DNA of 64,000 nucleotides from positions 3,844,001 to 3,908,000 of the forward strand of contig NC_066338.1 of the NCBI RefSeq assembly GCF_022539315.1. The letters run 5' to 3'. Below, in pieces: positions 28,751 to 39,000 of this stretch. The notes beneath the pieces are model-generated. The model worked only from the letters and a program-made list of their open reading frames with translations. It did no database searches and had not been told where the DNA came from. The stretch comes from Serinus canaria (Eukaryota; Chordata; Aves; Passeriformes; Fringillidae). A program made the position numbers and the translations under genes. The number at the start of each line of letters is the position of its first letter. The first letter of the stretch is position 1.

Positions 28751-30520
28751 GTCTATCCCGGCTGCTGCCGCGGCGGACACAAGGTCTATCCAGGATGCCT
28801 GGAGGACACCAGGTCTACCCCGCTGCTGCCGCGGCGGACACCAGGTCTAACTTGGCTGCTGCCGCAATGGACACCAGGGCTACCCCGGCTGCTACCACAG
28901 CGGACACCAGGTCTACCCTTTCTGCTGCCGCACCAGACAAGAGGTCTACCCCTGCTGCTGCCACGGCGTTCAACAGGTCTACCTCGGCTACTTCTGCAGC
29001 AAACCCTAAGTCTATCCCGGATCCCCGGAGTACACCAGGTCTAACCCGGCTGCTGCCGCGGCGAACACCAGGTCTACCGCGGCTGCTGCCGTAGCGAACC
29101 TTTGGTCTACCCCGGCTCCCCAGCGGACACCAGGTCTCCCCTGCCTTTCCGGGCGGACACCAGGTCTACCTCGGCTCACCGCACGGACACCAGGTCTACG
29201 CTGGCTGCCGCGATGGACACCATATCTACGCCGTCTGCCGCGGCAGAAACCAGATCTGCCTAGGCTGCAGCCCGGGCGGACAACTGGTGTACCCCGGATG
29301 CCGCCGCGGCAGACACCAGGACTACCCCGGCTGCTGCCACAGCGGACACTAGGACTACCCCGGCTGCTGCTGCGGTGGACACCAGGTTTACCCCGGCTCC
29401 CCGGCAGACACCAGGTCTATCCAGGATCCCCGGAGGACACCAGGTCTACTCCAGATACTGCCCTGGCGAACACCAAGTCTGCCCCGGCTGCTGCCGCGGT
29501 GGACACCAAGTCTATCCCGGCTACTTCCGCAGCGGACACCAGGTCTATCCTGGATCCCCGGAGGACACTAGGGCTACCCTGGCTGCTGCAGCAGCAGACA
29601 CCAGGTCTAACCCCTGCTGCTGCCGTGGTGGACACCAAGTCTACCGCGGTTGCTGCCTCGGCTGACACCAGGTCTACCCTGGCTCCCCAACGGACACCAA
29701 GTCTTCCCTGCCTGCTCGGGCTGACGCCAGGTCTACCCTGGTTACCACGGCGGACCAGGTCTACCTTGGCTGCTGCTGCGGCGGACACCAGGTCTACCTC
29801 GGCTGCTGCCGTGGCATGCACCAGGTCTGCCCTTGCTCCCCGGCGAAGACCAGGTCGCCTCCAGCTCCCCAGAGTACAACAGGTCTACCCTGCCTGCCGA
29901 GGCAGACACCAGGTCTACCTCAGCTCACCGGACGGACCCCAGGTCTACCCCGGCTGGCACGGCAGAAACCGGCTCAATCCCGGCTGCTGCCGCGGCAGAC
30001 ACCAGGTCTACCCGTACTCCCCGCGGACCCCAGGTCTGCCCTGCATGTTCCGGCCGACACCAGGTCTACCCCAGCAGCCGCAGCAGAAACTAGGTCTACC
30101 CCGGCTGCTGCCGCGTTGGACGCCAGGTCGACCCTGCCTGCCCGGGCAGACACCAGGTCTAGCTCGGCTCCCCGGCGGACAACAGGTCTACCCCGGCTGC
30201 TGCCGCGGCCGTCAACAGATCTACCCCAGCTGCTTTTGCGGCGGACGACAGGTCTATTCCGGATCCCTTAAGAACACCAGGTCTACCACGGCTGCTGCCG
30301 CGGAGGACACATGTTCTACCCCGGCTCCCCGGAGGACACTATGTCTACCCTTGCACCCCGGCAGACACCAGGTCTACTCCGGCTGCTGCCACGGTCGACC
30401 ACAGGTCTACCCCGGGTGCTGCCACGGCAGACACCATGTCTACCCCGGCTGCTGCCGCAAAGGTCACCAGATCCACCCCGGCTGCTGCCGTGGTGGACAC
30501 CCGGTCTATCCAGGATCTCC

Positions 30521-33500
30521 AGAGGACATCGGGTCCGCCCCATCTTCCGCAGCAGACAGCACGTCTACCCTGACTTCCACGGCGGACACAGGGTCTACAC
30601 CGTCTTCCGTGGCGGACACGGGTCTACCCCGTCTTCCGAGGCGAACACATGGTCTGCCCCCTGTTCCGCGCCGCACACCGGGTCCGCCCCGTCTTCCGCA
30701 GTGGACACCGTGTAGTCCCCGTCTTCGCGGCGGACACCTGGTCTACCCTGTCTTCCGCGGCGGACACCAGGTCTACCGTTTTTCGCGTCGGACACCAGGT
30801 CTATCCCGTCTTCCACGGCGGACACTCGGTCTACGCCGTATTCCGCGGCGGACACCTGGTCTACCCCGTCTTCCGTGGAGGACGCCGGGTCTACCCCATT
30901 TTCCGCAGTGGACACCGGGTCTACTCCGTCTTCCACGGCGGACACCGGGTTTACCCCGTCTTCAGCGGCAGACACCGGGTCTACCCTGTCTTCTGCAGCG
31001 GACACTGGGTTAACCCATTCTTCCGCGGCGGACACCGGGTCTACGCCGTATTACGCGGCGGACACCAGGTCTACCCCGTCTTCCACGGCAGACCCTCGGT
31101 CTACGCCGTATTCCGCGGCGGACACAGGGTCCAGCCCGTCGTCCGCGGCGGACACCAGGTCTGCCCCATTTTCTGCAGCAGACACTGGTTCCGCCCTGTC
31201 TTCTGCGGTGGACACCTGGTCTATCCCGTCTTCCGCAGAGGACACCGGGTCTACCCCGTCTTCCGCGGCTGACACTTCGTCTACGCCGTCTTCCGCGGCG
31301 GACACCGGGTCTATCAGGTCTTCATCGGCGGACACTGGGTCGATGCCGTCTTCTGTGGCGGACACCAGCTTTACCCCGTCTTCCGCGGTGGACACCGGGT
31401 TTACCCCGTCTTCCGCGGCGGACACCGGGTCTACCCTGTCTTCCGCAGCGGACACCGTGTAAACCCATTCTTCCGCGGCGGACACCGGGTCTACGCCATA
31501 TTACGCAGGGGAAAACCGGGTCTACCCCGTCTTCCACGGCGGACACTCGGTCTATGCCGTCTTCCGCGGCAGACACCGGGTTTACCCTGTCTTCCGCGGC
31601 GGACACCGGGTCTACGCAGTCTTCCGCGGCAGACACCGGGTCAAGGCATTCTTCCGCACCGGACAGTGGGTCTACGCCGTTTTTCGCGGTGGACACTGGG
31701 TCTGCCCCGTCTTCCGCGGCGGACACCGGGTCTACACCATCTTATGCGGCAGACACATAGTCCAGCCCGTCTTACGCAGCACACACCGGTCTGCCCCGTT
31801 TTCCACGGAGGACACCGGGTCTACCCCGTGTTCCGTGGAGGACACCCGGTTTACCCCGTCTTCTGCGGCAGACGCTTGGTCTACCCCGTCTTCCGTGGCA
31901 GACACCAGGTAAACCCCGTCTTTTGCGGCGGACACCGGGTCTAACCCGTCTTCCGCGTCGGACACCGGGTTTACCCTGTGTTCAGCGGCGGACACCGAGT
32001 CTACCACGCCTTCCGCGGCGGGCACCGGGTTCGACCCGTCTTCTGCGGCGGAAAAGGGGTCCACCCCGTCTTCCCTGGCGGACACCGGGTCCGCCCCATC
32101 TTCCACGACAGACACCGGGTCCGCCCAGTCTTCCACAGCGGACAACGGGTCTACGCCGTATTCCGCCGCGCACAACGGGTCCTCCCCGTATTCCGCGGCG
32201 GACATCGGCTCCGCCCCATCTTCCGCGGCGGACATCGGGTCCACCCCGTCTTCCGCGGCAGACAGGGGGTCTACCATGTCTTCCAGGGTGGACACGGGGT
32301 CTACGCAGTCTTCCGCGGCGGACACCGGGTCTACCTCGTCTTCCGCGGTGGATACCTGGTCTACCCCGTTTTCCCCGGGGGACACCGGGTCTACACTGTC
32401 TTCCTCGGCGGACAATGGGTATATGCCGTTTTCCGCAGCGGACACCAGGTATACGCTGTTATCTGCGGCGGACAACAGGTCTACGCCGTCTTCCGCGGCG
32501 TACACTCGGTCTATGCCGTCTTCCGCAGCGGACACAGGGTCCAGCCCGTCTTCCGCGGCGGACACCTACTCTACCCCGTATTCCGCAGTGGACACCGGGT
32601 TTTCCCTGTGTTCCGCGGCGGACAACGGGTTTACCCCGTCTTCCGAGGCGGACTCCGGGTTTGCCCCGTTTTCCGCTGGGGCACATCGGGTTCACCCCGT
32701 CTTCCCCAACGGACTCTGGGTCTGCCCCGTCTTCCACGGAGGACACCGGGTCCTCCCTGTCGTCCGCAGCGGACACAGGGTCTACCGCGACTTCGGCGGA
32801 AAAAACCGGGTCCAACCAGTCTTCCGCTGCAGACACCGGGTCTACCCTGTCTTCCGCGGCGGACACCTGGTCTACCCCGTCTTCCGCGGCAGACACCGGG
32901 TTTACCCCGTCTTCCGCAGCGGACACCTGGTCTACCCCGTTTTCCACAGTGGACACCGGGTCTGCCCCGTCTTCTGCGGCGGACACCGGGTTTACCCCGT
33001 CTTCCGCGGCGGACACCGGGTCCGCCGTCTTCCGCGGCAGACACCGGGTCCAACCCGTCTTCCGCGGCGGACACCGGGTCCTCCCCGTATTCCGCCGCGG
33101 ACACCGGGTCTACCCTGTCTTCCGCGGCGGACACCGGGTCTACCCCTTCTTCCGCGGCAGACAGAGGGTCTACGCCTTTTTTCTCAACGGACACCGGGTC
33201 TACACAGTCTTCCACGGCAAACACCCGGTCTACACCGAATTCCGCGGCGGGCACCGGATCTACCCTGTCTTCCGGAGGGGACACTGGGTCTACCCCATAT
33301 TCCGTGGCGGATACCGGGTCTACATCATCTTTCGCAGCGGACACCGGGTCTACACAGTCTTCCGCAGCAGACACCGGGTCTACCCCGTGATCCGCGGCGG
33401 ACACCAGGTCTACCCCGTCTTCCGCAAAGGACACCGAGTCTAGCCCGGTCCGTGGCCGACACCAGGTCTGCCCCATTTGCTGCGGCGGACACCGGGTCCA

Positions 33501-33769
33501 CCCTTTCTTCCTCGGCGGACACCATGTCTACCCTGTCCTGCGGCGGACACCGGTTCTATCCCATTTGCCACGGTGAACACCTGGTCTACCCTTTTTGCTG
33601 CGGCGGACACCGGGTCTACCCCTTCGTCCGAGGCGGACACAGGGTCTACCCCTTCTTCCGCGGCAGACACCGGGTCTTTACCATCTTCCGCGGCAGACAC
33701 ACGGTCTACATGATCTTTCGCGGAGGACAACGGCTCTACGCCGTCTTCCACGGCGGACACCGGGTCTGC
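30521..33769. repeat. Minisatellite block, type B 30-bp monomers next to the ERV
   Basis: The monomer is 30 bp with core GGACACCGGGTCTACCCCGT and tail CTTCCGCGGC. The phase stays locked for long runs, two monomers per 60 bases, with few slips. Translations are DTGSTPSSAA, GHRVYPVFRG and TPGLPRLPRR in the three plus frames. The last recognisable monomer ends in GGTCTGCACCGC at about 33764-33775 and passes without a spacer into retroviral dUTPase codons. The frame that enters the ERV has no stop from at least 32276 to 34439. Confidence 0.96.
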
Positions 33770-34441
33770 ACCGCAGCAACTGTTGTCTTAGAATCTTGTC
33801 GAATACACAAGATTCCCCTGGATGCTTTTGGTCCCTTGGGTGGAGGCATGAGTGCTCTCCTGATGGGGAGGTCTAGCGCCACCATTCAGGGCATCATTGT
33901 GCACCTGGGGCTCATTGATGCAGACTTCACAGGGCAGATTTGTGCCATGGTTTCCACACCCACCCCCTCTGTCACAGTCCCAAAAGGGACGCGCATTGCT
34001 CAACTTGTGCCTTTTAAGTCCTCTGTTCGCAGGACGGCTGACCGGTCACGTGGTGTGGGTGGCTTTGGATTCACTGCGTCGCCTAAAGTTCCCTGGACCA
34101 CCGTCCTGTCCAAGGACCGTCCCGAGCTGCTGTGCACCCTGTCCAACCCTAGTGCGACGCCGTTGGACATCCGCCTCCGCGGACTTCTTGACAGTGGAGC
34201 TGATGTCACGATTCTCTCCCTTGCTGCCTGGCCCCCGGAGTGGCCCCTGGATCCGGTGGAGACGCCTGTCACAGGACTGGGAGGGACGGCGCAATGTTTC
34301 GTGAGCCAGCGGCCCGTGCTGGTCGCAAACCCGGAGGGACAGACGGCCTGGGTTAGGCCTCATGTTACCTCTACCCTTGCTAACCTCTGGGGGAGGGATG
34401 TTCTGTCCACCTGGGGGGTGCGCATCGGGACGGGTTTTTGA
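33764..34441 (+). CDS. pro: ERV dUTPase (N-truncated) - aspartic protease polyprotein segment
   Basis: The dUTPase part shows the LLMGRSS motif (about 33864), the [11 protein letters not shown] segment (about 33910), GTRIAQLV (about 33990) and a glycine-rich RGVGGFGF tail in which the usual serine after FG is phenylalanine. The first dUTPase motif is missing or replaced by the minisatellite, so enzyme activity is doubtful. The protease follows with the catalytic [11 protein letters not shown] (about 34180-34212), flap-like GLGG and the C-terminal WGRDVL. It ends at TGA 34439-34441. There is no start codon of its own: this class is made by frameshift from gag, and here the upstream frame is minisatellite, open back to 32276. 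By family, the protease would cleave the viral polyproteins. Confidence 0.9.
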   Translation, partial: VCTAATVVLESCRIHKIPLDAFGPLGGGMSALLMGRSSATIQGIIVHLGLIDADFTGQICAMVSTPTPSVTVPKGTRIAQLVPFKSSVRRTADRSRGVGGFGFTASPKVPWTTVLSKDRPELLCTLSNPSATPLDIRLRGLLDSGADVTILSLAAWPPEWPLDPVETPVTGLGGTAQCFVSQRPVLVANPEGQTAWVRPHVTSTLANLWGRDVLSTWGVRIGTGF

Positions 34442-34496
34442 TGGGGGCCACTGCGACGAAGGGCACAGACTGTTCTACGCCTCCTATACGGTGGCT
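34432..34496 (+). promoter_or_regulatory. Programmed -1 ribosomal frameshift signal, pro to pol
   Basis: A perfect X XXY YYZ heptamer, GGGTTTT, lies at 34432-34438 in phase with the pro frame and directly abuts the pro stop TGA (34439-34441). Slipping one base back puts ribosomes in the pol frame, which is open from 34438. After a 7-nt spacer, GGCCACTG (34446-34453) can pair with CGGTGGCT (34489-34496) in an 8-bp stem with two G-U pairs. Heptamer, spacer and stem fit the retroviral frameshift model; the stem is my hand-made prediction. Confidence 0.82.
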
Positions 34497-37178
34497 GGTA
34501 GACAAGCCTGTTTGGGAGAACCAGTGGCCCCTCCCTCATGAAAAATTGGTCGCCCTTCGAAATCTGGTGCAGGAGCAGTTGGACCAGGGTAATCTGGAGC
34601 CTTCTACCAGTCTCTGGAACACTCCTGTCTTCTGCATCAAAAAGAAATCTGGGAAATGGAGGTTGTTGCAAGACCTCCGAAAGGTCGATGCCGTGATGGA
34701 AGGCATGGGAACGTTGCAGGTGGGCATGCCATCGCCTGCCACGCTTCCCGCGGACTGGCCGATCCTCATTGTGGATCTGAAGGATTGTTTCTTTACAATT
34801 CCTTTGCATCCAAATGACAGGCCGAAATTTGCCTTCACGGTGCCAGCAATTAACGACGCTGAGCCGGCACAGAGATATCAATGGAGGACGCTGCCCAGGG
34901 CATGAACAATTCCCCAGCCATATGTCAATGGCATGTGGCCCAGGCCTTGTCTGGAGTTCGCAAGCAGTTTCCTGATGCACGTCTGTATCATTATATGGAC
35001 GACATTTTGGTGGCTGCATCCACCCAGGATGAACTGCTGAGGATTCAGCCTCGGTTGCTGGATGCTTTGCATGCTCATGGGCTGCAAGTGGCTCCAGAAA
35101 AGGTTCAACAACAACCACCTTGGAAGTATTTGGGGGTCAAAATTCTGGAACAGACAATTTGTCACCAAGAGGTGCAATTTGTGCATTCTGTGAAGGCACT
35201 GAATGACGCTCAGAAATTGGTAGGTGTCATCACTTGGTTGCGTCCATATTTGGGACTGACCAATGCACAGTTGTCTCCGCTGTATGATTTGTTGAAAGGA
35301 GACAATGATCTAAAGTCACCTGGCACGTTGACCCCTGAGGCGCAAAAGGCGCTGGAGGTGGTTCAGCAAGCTGTTTCGGCTTGCCAAGTTCATCGCATTG
35401 ATCCCTCTGTTGATGTCACTGTGTTCATCACCACTCCAGATTCGCATCCCACAGGTATCATTGGCCAGTGGAGTGACAACTGGTCCGATTCCTTGCACAT
35501 CTTGGAATGGGTTTTCCTGCCCCATCAGCCGCAGAAGACGGCAACTGCATTGTTTGAGCTAATCGCTCGCTTGATAATCAAATGCTGGCAACGGTGTTTG
35601 CAATTGATGGGTGCGGATCCCACAAAGATGGTACTCCCGGTGCAACGGGAGGATTTTGACTGGAGCTTTGCAAACAGTGTGTCCCTGCAGAGTGCTCTGG
35701 AAAACTTTTCAGGGCAGATCACTTATCATCTGCCCAGCCATAAGCTGTTGCATGTGGCGAGATTCACACAAATGTCTTTGCGGCCCAAAAATAGTCAGGA
35801 ACCCGTGCAAGGACCCACCGTCTTCACTGACGGTTCTGGGAGGACCGGAAAGGCCATTGTTACCTGGAAGGATGGATCTGAGTGGCAGGTTTTGGAAGGT
35901 CATGAGGATGGATCAGCCCAGTTGGTTGAACTGAGGGCTGCTGTCATGGAATTCGAGAAATTTTCCCAGGAGCCTCTCAACTTGGTCACGGATTCCGCCT
36001 ATGTGGCCGACATCGCGCAGCGATTGGGTCATTCGGTTTTGAAGGAGGTCGGTAATCCTGCCTTGTTTCATTTGCTGAAGACCTTGTGGCGTGCCATTCA
36101 GGCTCGGGTTCATCCCTTCTATGTTCTGCATGTGAGGAGTCACACCTCTTTGCCAGGCTTTATAGTGGAAGGTAACGCGAGGGCTGACAAGTTGGCTAGC
36201 CCAGCGTGGGTGGCACCTCAGCATGATACACTCGCGCAGGCCAAGGCATCACATGGGTTTTTCCACCAAAACGCACATACCCTGCAGAAGCAGTTTCAGC
36301 TGACGCCAACTGAGGCTCGTGACATTGTTGAGTCGTGTGACGACTGCCACGCGCTTGCTCCGCCTTTGCCGGCAGGGGTAAACCCCAGAGGCCTTAGGGC
36401 CTTGGAGCTTTGGCAGACCGATGTCACCCAGATTGCCGAGTTTGGCCGGCTCAAGTATGTGCATGTCACGGTGGACACGTTCTCTGCGATGTGGGCTTCT
36501 GCTCACACTGGAGAAAAGGCCCGTGATGTCATTGCCCGCTGGAGGCAGGCCTTTGCCGTTCTGGGCGTACCTTCTGCTGTGAAGACCGACAATGGTCCTG
36601 CTTACGCATCACAGAAGGTGCGGCAGTTCCTGCAGTTGTGGGGTGTCTCACACAAGTTTGGTATCCCTCATTCTCCAACCGGTCAAGCTATTGTAGAACG
36701 CGCTCATGGTACTCTGAAGTGGGTTCTTCAAAAACAAAAACGGGGAATGCAGGGTGAAACCCCGCACAGTCGGTTGGCGAAAGCTTTGTACACAATCAAT
36801 CATCTCACTGTGCCGCAGAACTCAAATAATCCTGTCATTTTGAACCATCATCTCTCGTTGCAGGCTGCGGATGAGGCACTTCGGCCTCGAGCGAAGGTTC
36901 GGGTGCGGAATTTAGTCACCAAACAGTGGGAAGGTCCCTATGACCTTATCGCTTCGGGCGCAGGGTATGCTTGTGTATCCACAGATACTGGGGTACGCTG
37001 GGTACCTTCGAAGTGTGTTCGCCCTGACCTGCGACCGCAGAGACAGAATCCGGCCGACGGGCAACATGGAAACCGTGACCAACCTGAAAGGCATCAAGCG
37101 GGTGACTCATCGGGTGATGACTCGGATGCAGACGACGCGAGTGCTCACTCTGATGACTCCTCCGCAAATGGACACTGA
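34438..37178 (+). CDS. pol: ERV Pol: reverse transcriptase, RNase H, integrase (one frame break)
   Basis: The RT starts about 34441 and carries the first catalytic aspartate in [11 protein letters not shown] (about 34767-34800) and YMDD (34992-35003). The reading frame changes by one base near 34890-34900, between RT palm motifs. The upstream frame stops at 34905 and the downstream frame is open to 37178. The lesion sits in a short C run, so it may be real decay or a sequencing error. RNase H has TVFTDGSG (Asp about 35829), the glutamate in VELRAA, and TDSAYVAD. Integrase has an N-terminal H-H-C-C zinc motif (about 36220-36350) and a catalytic core with Asp 36420, Asp 36588 and Glu 36696, giving D-x35-E. 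A C-terminal domain ends in WVPSKCVRP, then a D/S-rich tail. The enzyme would copy viral RNA and insert DNA; intact activity is not expected given the break. Confidence 0.93.
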
Positions 37179-37237
37179 ACATTGTTCATGTTTGTTTTTC
37201 ACATTGTTCATTTTCTTTTTTCGTTTTTTTCTTTTTT

Positions 37238-37255
37238 AGACAGAAAAGGGTGAGA
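37238..37255 (+). other. ERV polypurine tract
   Basis: Purine-rich AGACAGAAAAGGGTGAGA lies directly before the LTR's TGTCGCC, the expected place for the plus-strand primer. A T-rich stretch (37195-37237) precedes it. Confidence 0.7.
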
Positions 37256-37551
37256 TGTCGCCCTGATTTTGTAAAACTTTGTAAGCCTTCTGATGTTTAT
37301 ATTCTCTCAACAAACTTTCTCACACACAATTCTGTAAATAACCGATGTTTTGCATTCTTTCATGGAGGTGGAGAGAATTGATGGACCCTTGGTCTGTCCA
37401 GTGGCATTGGAGAGGTGGCACTGTCACCCTCCAATCCACTGTCACCTTTGGAAAACTATAAATGTTGGAGTCAGAAAATAAAGGGGCTCTTTTTTGTTCC
37501 CCTCGAGAGTAGCAGTGTCTGTGTCATCATTTCGTGCCATATCGTGACAGA
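37256..37551 (+). mobile_element. 3' LTR of the class II ERV
   Basis: It begins TGTCGCCCTG after the polypurine tract and ends ATCGTGACA, so TG...CA termini bound about 296 bp. Inside are a TATA-like TATAAAT (37457-37463) and AATAAA (37477-37482) close behind it, giving a short R region. The left end follows from the polypurine tract; the right end is chosen from the terminal CA and has not been tested against a second LTR copy. Confidence 0.8.
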
Positions 37552-37711
37552 GGAGCAGTTTTTTTCAGCTGTGGACAGACTAACTTTCTATTGTAATACA
37601 GAGACTGCGGTTTTGGGGGGAAAGCAATGGCTCGGATCCAAGAAAGGCAGTGAAGAGTGGTGATGGGCAGAGATCAGGAATGAGGAAGAGGATCTCTGTC
37701 GTGAAGCCCTA

Positions 37712-37736
37712 GCCCCGGGGGAAATGGGGGGGATTT
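37712..37736 (+). other. Second polypurine tract with 3' remnant of another ERV
   Basis: GGGGGAAATGGGGGGGA lies just before a new LTR-like TGTTATCC at 37737. The 160 bp between the class II LTR and this tract is probably the tail of an older ERV's internal region; no coding motif is recognisable in it. Confidence 0.5.
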
Positions 37737-38142
37737 TGTTATCCCAAAATGGAGAGACTGTCATTTTGTGGAACTGACCAAAGTATCCTTAAAAAGAGAA
37801 ACCCCAAAAGCAATCTTCTGGTCCATTTCCATGGTGAGAGCATGGAATATGGAAAGGGGTTAGTCAAGAAATGGTACAAGGAGAAGACTCCTTCCTCTTT
37901 AATAGAATGAATTGATTGTTTGAAGAAGGATAATGGACTGAGAATTAAAACCTGGGAGATGGGGACTGAAGGAAGATTTGAGTTGGTATTGTATGTTGTA
38001 ATGTGGGTTGAGAGGGGGAGGAGAAATGTGTTTGAAAGATTTCCATTCTGTTCTTTGTGTGTGTGTGTGTGTGTTAATAAAGTTTTATTTCCTTTATTCC
38101 TAAGTTGGAGTTTGCTTGCTCTGTTTCTGGTCACATCTCACA
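37737..38142 (+). mobile_element. Probable ERVL-type LTR
   Basis: Starts TGTTATCCCA after a polypurine tract and ends ATCTCACA. It has AATAAA at 38076-38081 and a U5-like T-rich tail. A (TG)n run at 38056-38074 lies just upstream of the AATAAA. General appearance resembles songbird ERVL LTRs from memory; the family name is not assigned. Confidence 0.55.
38056..38074. repeat. (TG)n microsatellite
   Basis: About nine and a half uninterrupted TG units within the LTR. Confidence 0.9.
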
Positions 38143-38149
38143 GTAGACA

Positions 38150-38995
38150 CCAGGGTGGATGTGTTTTCATGGAGGCACTGGCATTGTGCCCAGTCCAAAA
38201 CCATGACAACCTGGACTTTGTGCTTTTCTTTCCTATAGGAAAGAACCATCCATCTTGACCATGTGCTCATGGCCAAAACAGGGATTCCACCTCCAAAACT
38301 CTGAATATCCAAGGATTGCTCCCAAGTGAAAGCTGCCAGGACAGAAAGGTCTGTCTGCCCTTGGCCTCTTGAGGGCTGTCTGTCACCTGCTTTCAAAACA
38401 CTGGGGCTCAGGTGCTTTTCTTCCTATGGGAAATAACTGTCCTTTTTCTCAAGGTGTCTGTGGTCAAAATTAAGGTGTCCCCTCCCAAATTCCATATATG
38501 CAAGGATTCCTCCATGTCAAAAGCTGCCAGGGCAAACTGGTCTGGCTGGCTTGGCCTCCCAGGGGCCACCTGACAGGTCTGGCTAATGTTGGAATGTCAA
38601 GGGCTGCCTCTCATCAGCTCCTGGAGCACTGGGGCTCTGTGCTTTTCTTGCTATGGAAAAGAACAATCCTTCTTTTCCGATGCCATCACCAAAATTGGTA
38701 AAAAATTTCCATAAAAAATTTCCTCTATGCAAGAGTATCAAGAGTATCTCTCAGAAAAAAATCTGCCAGCTCTGGCTGGCCTTGGCCTCTGGCGGTCGCC
38801 TCTCATCTACCCCTGAAACACGGGGGCCCTCTTCCTTCTTTCCTATGGAAAAGAACCAGCTTTCATGTCCAAGAGCCATGGCCAACATTCAATTTGACCT
38901 CCCAAATTCCATCTATCCAAGGATTGCTCCCAGACGAATTAGCCAGGACAGACAGATCAGGCTGGTTCTGTCCTCTGGTGATTTTCTTAGACTAT
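38150..38995. repeat. Diverged tandem satellite, ~191-bp period, about four copies
   Basis: The landmark TTCTTTCCTATGGAAAAGAA-like segment recurs with its CTATGG at 38233 (CTATAG), 38424, 38651 and 38843, so spacings are 191, 227 and 192 bp; the third carries an extra piece. Between landmarks each copy has a CCCAAATTCCATATATGCAAGG-like portion (shortened or altered in some copies), then GCTGCCAGGACAGA and GGCCTTGGCCTC. The length equals the roughly 191-bp zebra finch satellite I know as Tgut191A, but identity cannot be confirmed here. Confidence 0.75.
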
Positions 38996-39000
38996 GAGTG

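Larger units (their letters stand above)
6483..30520. repeat. Minisatellite block, type A monomers (main part)
   Basis: About 24 kb of the same array, dominated by 33-bp (and 30-bp) type A monomers ending in GCTGCTGCCGCGGC-like tails, with scattered one-codon-size changes. All three plus frames and two of three minus frames stay open for hundreds of codons; the third minus frame meets TAG once per consensus monomer. Higher-order duplications (2447 bp and about 3.05 kb) are annotated separately. Patches near 10985-11300 and 24255-24410 show dense small deletions. No non-repeat sequence of useful length is embedded. Confidence 0.96.
33770..37551 (+). mobile_element. Class II (ERVK/betaretrovirus-like) endogenous retrovirus, 5'-truncated, env-less
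   Basis: In order: C-terminal dUTPase and protease in one frame, a -1 frameshift site, RT, RNase H and integrase in pol, a polypurine tract, and a 3' LTR of about 296 bp. A dUTPase fused upstream of protease in its own frame is the layout of betaretroviruses and ERVK. No gag, 5' LTR or primer binding site is seen: the minisatellite occupies that side. No env is present: pol ends at 37178 and the LTR starts at about 37256. Apart from one frame break in RT, the frames are open, so the copy is fairly young or consensus-like. Confidence 0.93.

Noticed and set aside
1..33769. CRISPR array or coding VNTR such as mucin
   Set aside because: There are no constant repeats with unique spacers, the context is a vertebrate genome, and no flanking exons with splice sites or signal peptide were found on the visible side.
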